Of a DNA stretch of 16,905 nucleotides, positions 14,738 to 16,905 are shown piece after piece (positions within the stretch are counted from its first letter, which is position 1; the number at the start of each line of letters is the position of its first letter). Below the pieces are notes generated by a model. It had not been told where the DNA came from. It worked only from the letters and a program-made list of their open reading frames with translations, and did no database searches. Both the position numbers and the translations under genes were made by a program. Source of the stretch: Clostridiales bacterium (GTDB lineage: Bacteria > Bacillota > Clostridia > Peptostreptococcales > Anaerovoracaceae); the NCBI GenBank assembly GCA_009778415.1, contig WRJV01000327.1, forward strand, positions 1-16,905, read 5' to 3'.

Positions 14738-16132
14738 ATGGGCAAGATTTTGGCAGTAATGTCGGCGGCGCTGCTTTGCGCACTTGTGTTTCTGGCCAGC
14801 TTCTCTTCTGCGGCGTCGCAGGGGCAGCGCAGCCAGTACGTAAACGTGGGGATAAGCTACGGGAGCGCGGCTGTTTCGTCGTGCATGGTTGCGGCAGAGG
14901 ACGGGCTCATGCTGGTGCAGGCGGTTCCGGGCGGCATGGAAGAAGTTTTAAGGCTGCCGGAATGCAAGCAGCTGACTGTAAAAACGGAAAACAGAAATAT
15001 TGTTGCCATAGACAGCCTCGGAGCAGTGGTGTATGAAGCTTTTGACTTGGGCACCTGCATCGCTTCGCTTTCCGCAGGCGAAGGCGGCGCTGTAAAATTC
15101 AACGGCAAACCCTTCAGGGGGGCACTGCGCTTTAGCCCCCTCGGCAATGGGGCTATGAACGTAGTCAACTACATCGAAATGGACGATTACCTGTGCGGCG
15201 TCATCGGCGCGGAAATGGGGCATGCAAGCCCAATAGAAGCTTTGAAAGCCCAAGCAGTGGCGGCCAGAAGCTTTGCCCTGTGCAATCTGGGCAAGCACAA
15301 GGAGGAAGGCTTTGATTTCTGCACCGGCGTACACTGTCAAGTTTACGAGGGGCAGGCAGGCGAACACGACAGGACAACCCAGGCTGTGGATGAAACCGCA
15401 GGGCTTGTGCTCACCTATGGCGGCAAGCCGGCTGCGGGCTATTTCTTCAAAAACAGCGGTGGGCACACCCAGTCCGGCGAAGAGGTCTGGGGCGGCGACG
15501 CGCCTTGGCTTGTTGGAGTGAAGGACGAGTACTCGCCAGATTGCGAATGGAGCTATTCCATGACTTTTCAGGAGATCAGGTCGAAGCTTGAAGCGGCGGG
15601 CTACAAGGTGGGCAAGGTGCAGAGCGTGTCTATTGTGGGCAGGAGCGCGTCGGGCGCGGCTGCACGGCTAGAAATCAAAGGGGCGTCGGGGACAGCAACC
15701 CTTGCGGGCGAAAACGTGAGAGCTGTCTTTGGCAGCGGAAACGTCAAATCCATGATGTTTTACTTGGGGGGCAGCGAAAACACCCAAACATCGGGCGCTT
15801 TGCCAAATCCGGCGCTGAGCGACGGGAAATCAGCCGTGTTTCCCAAGGGCAGCGACGACGTGTACGTGATCGGCGCAGACATGGCTGCAGAAAAAAAGAA
15901 GCTTTCTGAACTGTATGCCTTTGACTCCGGGTTGAGTTTCAAGCTGGCGGGCAGCAAGCAGGCCGAACCCCAAAAACTCGAGTCAGTGTCGAAGGAGCCC
16001 GTTGTTTTCAACGGGTCGGGCTACGGGCACGGTGTCGGTATGCCCCAAGACAGCGCAGTCGCCATGGCGGAGCAGGGATTTACTTACGAAGAAATCTTAA
16101 AATACTACTTCAAAAACATAAAAATACAGTGA
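14738..16132 (+). CDS. spoIID: SpoIID/LytB-domain protein (peptidoglycan lytic transglycosylase)
   Basis: SpoIID family enzymes cut glycan strands, in Bacillus during forespore engulfment in the SpoIIDMP complex. The 464-residue protein starts with a signal peptide or membrane anchor (~5-26, ending SSAAS). The SpoIID domain follows: NVVNYIEMDDYLCGVIGAEM (141-160) with the expected catalytic E159, EALKAQAVAARSFAL (167-181), FDFCTGVHCQVYEG (192-205) with the paired cysteines known to hold zinc in some clostridial SpoIID, and FKNSGGHTQSGEEVW (237-251). The family signature GYGHGVGMPQDSAVAMAEQG (428-447) ends the domain. Between ~345 and 420 there is an extra, low-conservation segment not expected in the compact form. 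GGAG (14728-14731) overlaps the ruvB stop. A spoIID-like gene between ruvB and queA is known in Clostridia, so it may be the sporulation SpoIID or a paralogue; expression from the ruv promoter would not by itself be sporulation-specific. Confidence 0.9.
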   Translation: MGKILAVMSAALLCALVFLASFSSAASQGQRSQYVNVGISYGSAAVSSCMVAAEDGLMLVQAVPGGMEEVLRLPECKQLTVKTENRNIVAIDSLGAVVYEAFDLGTCIASLSAGEGGAVKFNGKPFRGALRFSPLGNGAMNVVNYIEMDDYLCGVIGAEMGHASPIEALKAQAVAARSFALCNLGKHKEEGFDFCTGVHCQVYEGQAGEHDRTTQAVDETAGLVLTYGGKPAAGYFFKNSGGHTQSGEEVWGGDAPWLVGVKDEYSPDCEWSYSMTFQEIRSKLEAAGYKVGKVQSVSIVGRSASGAAARLEIKGASGTATLAGENVRAVFGSGNVKSMMFYLGGSENTQTSGALPNPALSDGKSAVFPKGSDDVYVIGADMAAEKKKLSELYAFDSGLSFKLAGSKQAEPQKLESVSKEPVVFNGSGYGHGVGMPQDSAVAMAEQGFTYEEILKYYFKNIKIQ

Positions 16133-16144
16133 AGGGCGCGGCTG

Positions 16145-16905
16145 ATGCACATCGACGAATTCGACTACCGCCTCCCGAAAGGGCTGATAGCTCAGCAGCC
16201 TGCTGAAAAGCGGGACTGTTCAAGGCTTTTGGTGCTGGACAGGAAGACGGGGAAAATAGAGCACAGGCATTTTTTCGACGTAGTGGAGTATTTGAACAAA
16301 GGGGACTGCCTAGTGCTGAACAATTCAAAAGTGATCCCGGCCAGGCTTTTCGGCGTAAAGCGAAAGACCGGCGCCAGGCTTGAGTTCCTGCTGCTCAGGA
16401 GGCTTGACGCGGACGTATGGGAGGCCGCCGTGCGGCCCGGGAAGCGGCTAAAGGCAGGCGACACAGTGGATTTCGCCAGCGGCGGCGCGAAATTTGAAGC
16501 AGAAATAACAGGCAGCGGCGAAGACGGGGTCAGACGCGTGCATTTTTCCTATGACGGGGTTTTTCAAGAGAGGCTTGAAGAACTTGGGAAGATGCCGCTT
16601 CCGCCCTACATAAAAAGGGAAAGCTCGCCCGAGGACAGGAGCAGGTACCAGACTGTTTACTGCAAGGAGGAGGGCTCAGCGGCGGCACCGACGGCAGGGC
16701 TTCACTTTACGGAAGAGCTTTTGGGAAAGGCTCGCAGCGCAGGGGTAAAAACGGCTTTTCTGACGCTCCATGTGGGGATCGGCACGTTCAGGCCGGTGAA
16801 GTGCGAAAACATTGAAGACCATAAAATGCATTTTGAGGAATACGAAGTGACCGAGGAAAGCGCCGAAGAAATCAATCAAACGAAGGGCATCGGAGGGAAG
16901 CTGGT
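16145..16905 (+). CDS. queA: tRNA preQ1(34) S-adenosylmethionine ribosyltransferase-isomerase QueA, 3' end outside the window
   Basis: QueA transfers and rearranges the ribose of SAM onto preQ1 at tRNA position 34, making epoxyqueuosine. About 253 of the usual ~340 residues are in view. Family landmarks are FDYRLPKGLIAQQPAEKRD near the start, LVLNNSKVIPARL, MPLPPYIKRE, YQTVYCKEEGSAAAPTAGLHF and LTLHVGIGTFRPVK, then HKMHFEEYEV. The frame stays open to the right edge, so the truncation is due to the window. ATG 16145 follows AAGGG (16132-16136) by 8 bases and begins 12 bases after the spoIID stop. In Clostridia tgt often comes next; that would be beyond the edge. Confidence 0.96.
   Translation, partial: MHIDEFDYRLPKGLIAQQPAEKRDCSRLLVLDRKTGKIEHRHFFDVVEYLNKGDCLVLNNSKVIPARLFGVKRKTGARLEFLLLRRLDADVWEAAVRPGKRLKAGDTVDFASGGAKFEAEITGSGEDGVRRVHFSYDGVFQERLEELGKMPLPPYIKRESSPEDRSRYQTVYCKEEGSAAAPTAGLHFTEELLGKARSAGVKTAFLTLHVGIGTFRPVKCENIEDHKMHFEEYEVTEESAEEINQTKGIGGKL

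Noticed and set aside
1..16905. CRISPR array, insertion sequence, prophage, toxin-antitoxin or defence island
   Set aside because: No spaced direct repeats, transposase, integrase, terminal repeats or defence-type domains were found; the content is housekeeping genes.

Overview
This window is a chromosomal, housekeeping-type segment of about 53% G+C by eye. It most likely comes from an endospore-forming or spore-related member of the Clostridia (Bacillota). The reasons are an intact SpoIID-family gene between ruvB and queA, a comEC-holA pair, a long class A PBP with a lysine-rich cytoplasmic head, strong purine-rich Shine-Dalgarno (SD) sites, and a DinR/LexA-like palindrome of the Gram-positive kind. 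No genus can be named from the sequence alone. I see no tRNA, rRNA, CRISPR array, transposase or phage gene. No stretch over 300 bases lacks a gene; the longest gap is the 174-base divergent region 5029-5202.

Left part (1-1660): the 3' portion of dnaJ runs in from the left edge and is followed after a short gap by a PilZ-domain gene. A perfect hairpin and a three-copy 14-bp tandem repeat separate it from the convergent PBP gene. Second part (1651-9482): the minus-strand class A penicillin-binding protein gene diverges, across an AT-rich promoter region, from a plus-strand run comEC - holA - eamA. These encode the DNA-uptake channel, the Pol III delta (clamp-loader) subunit and a drug/metabolite-type transporter.

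Third part (9477-12456, minus strand): recN and, downstream of it with its own promoter, a B12-binding/radical-SAM-like gene whose tail overlaps the eamA tail by 6 bp. The radical-SAM-like protein has tyrosine in place of the middle cysteine of CxxxCxxC and appears shortened in the barrel; it is the oddest protein here. Right part (12457-16905): a tight plus-strand operon ruvC - ruvA - ruvB - spoIID - queA (last gene cut by the right edge).

Functionally the right half is a DNA-repair locus: recN (break repair) and ruvCAB (Holliday-junction branch migration and resolution) diverge from a 125-bp region. In it a perfect 16-bp palindrome close to the Bacillus DinR/LexA box lies between the -35 and -10 of a good ruvC promoter. 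This suggests SOS control of the ruv operon and possibly of recN. The window does not show an obvious new multi-gene system. The most notable leads are the altered radical-SAM-like protein, the recN/ruvC control region, the substituted PilZ motif, and the hairpin-plus-repeat element at 1589-1656.
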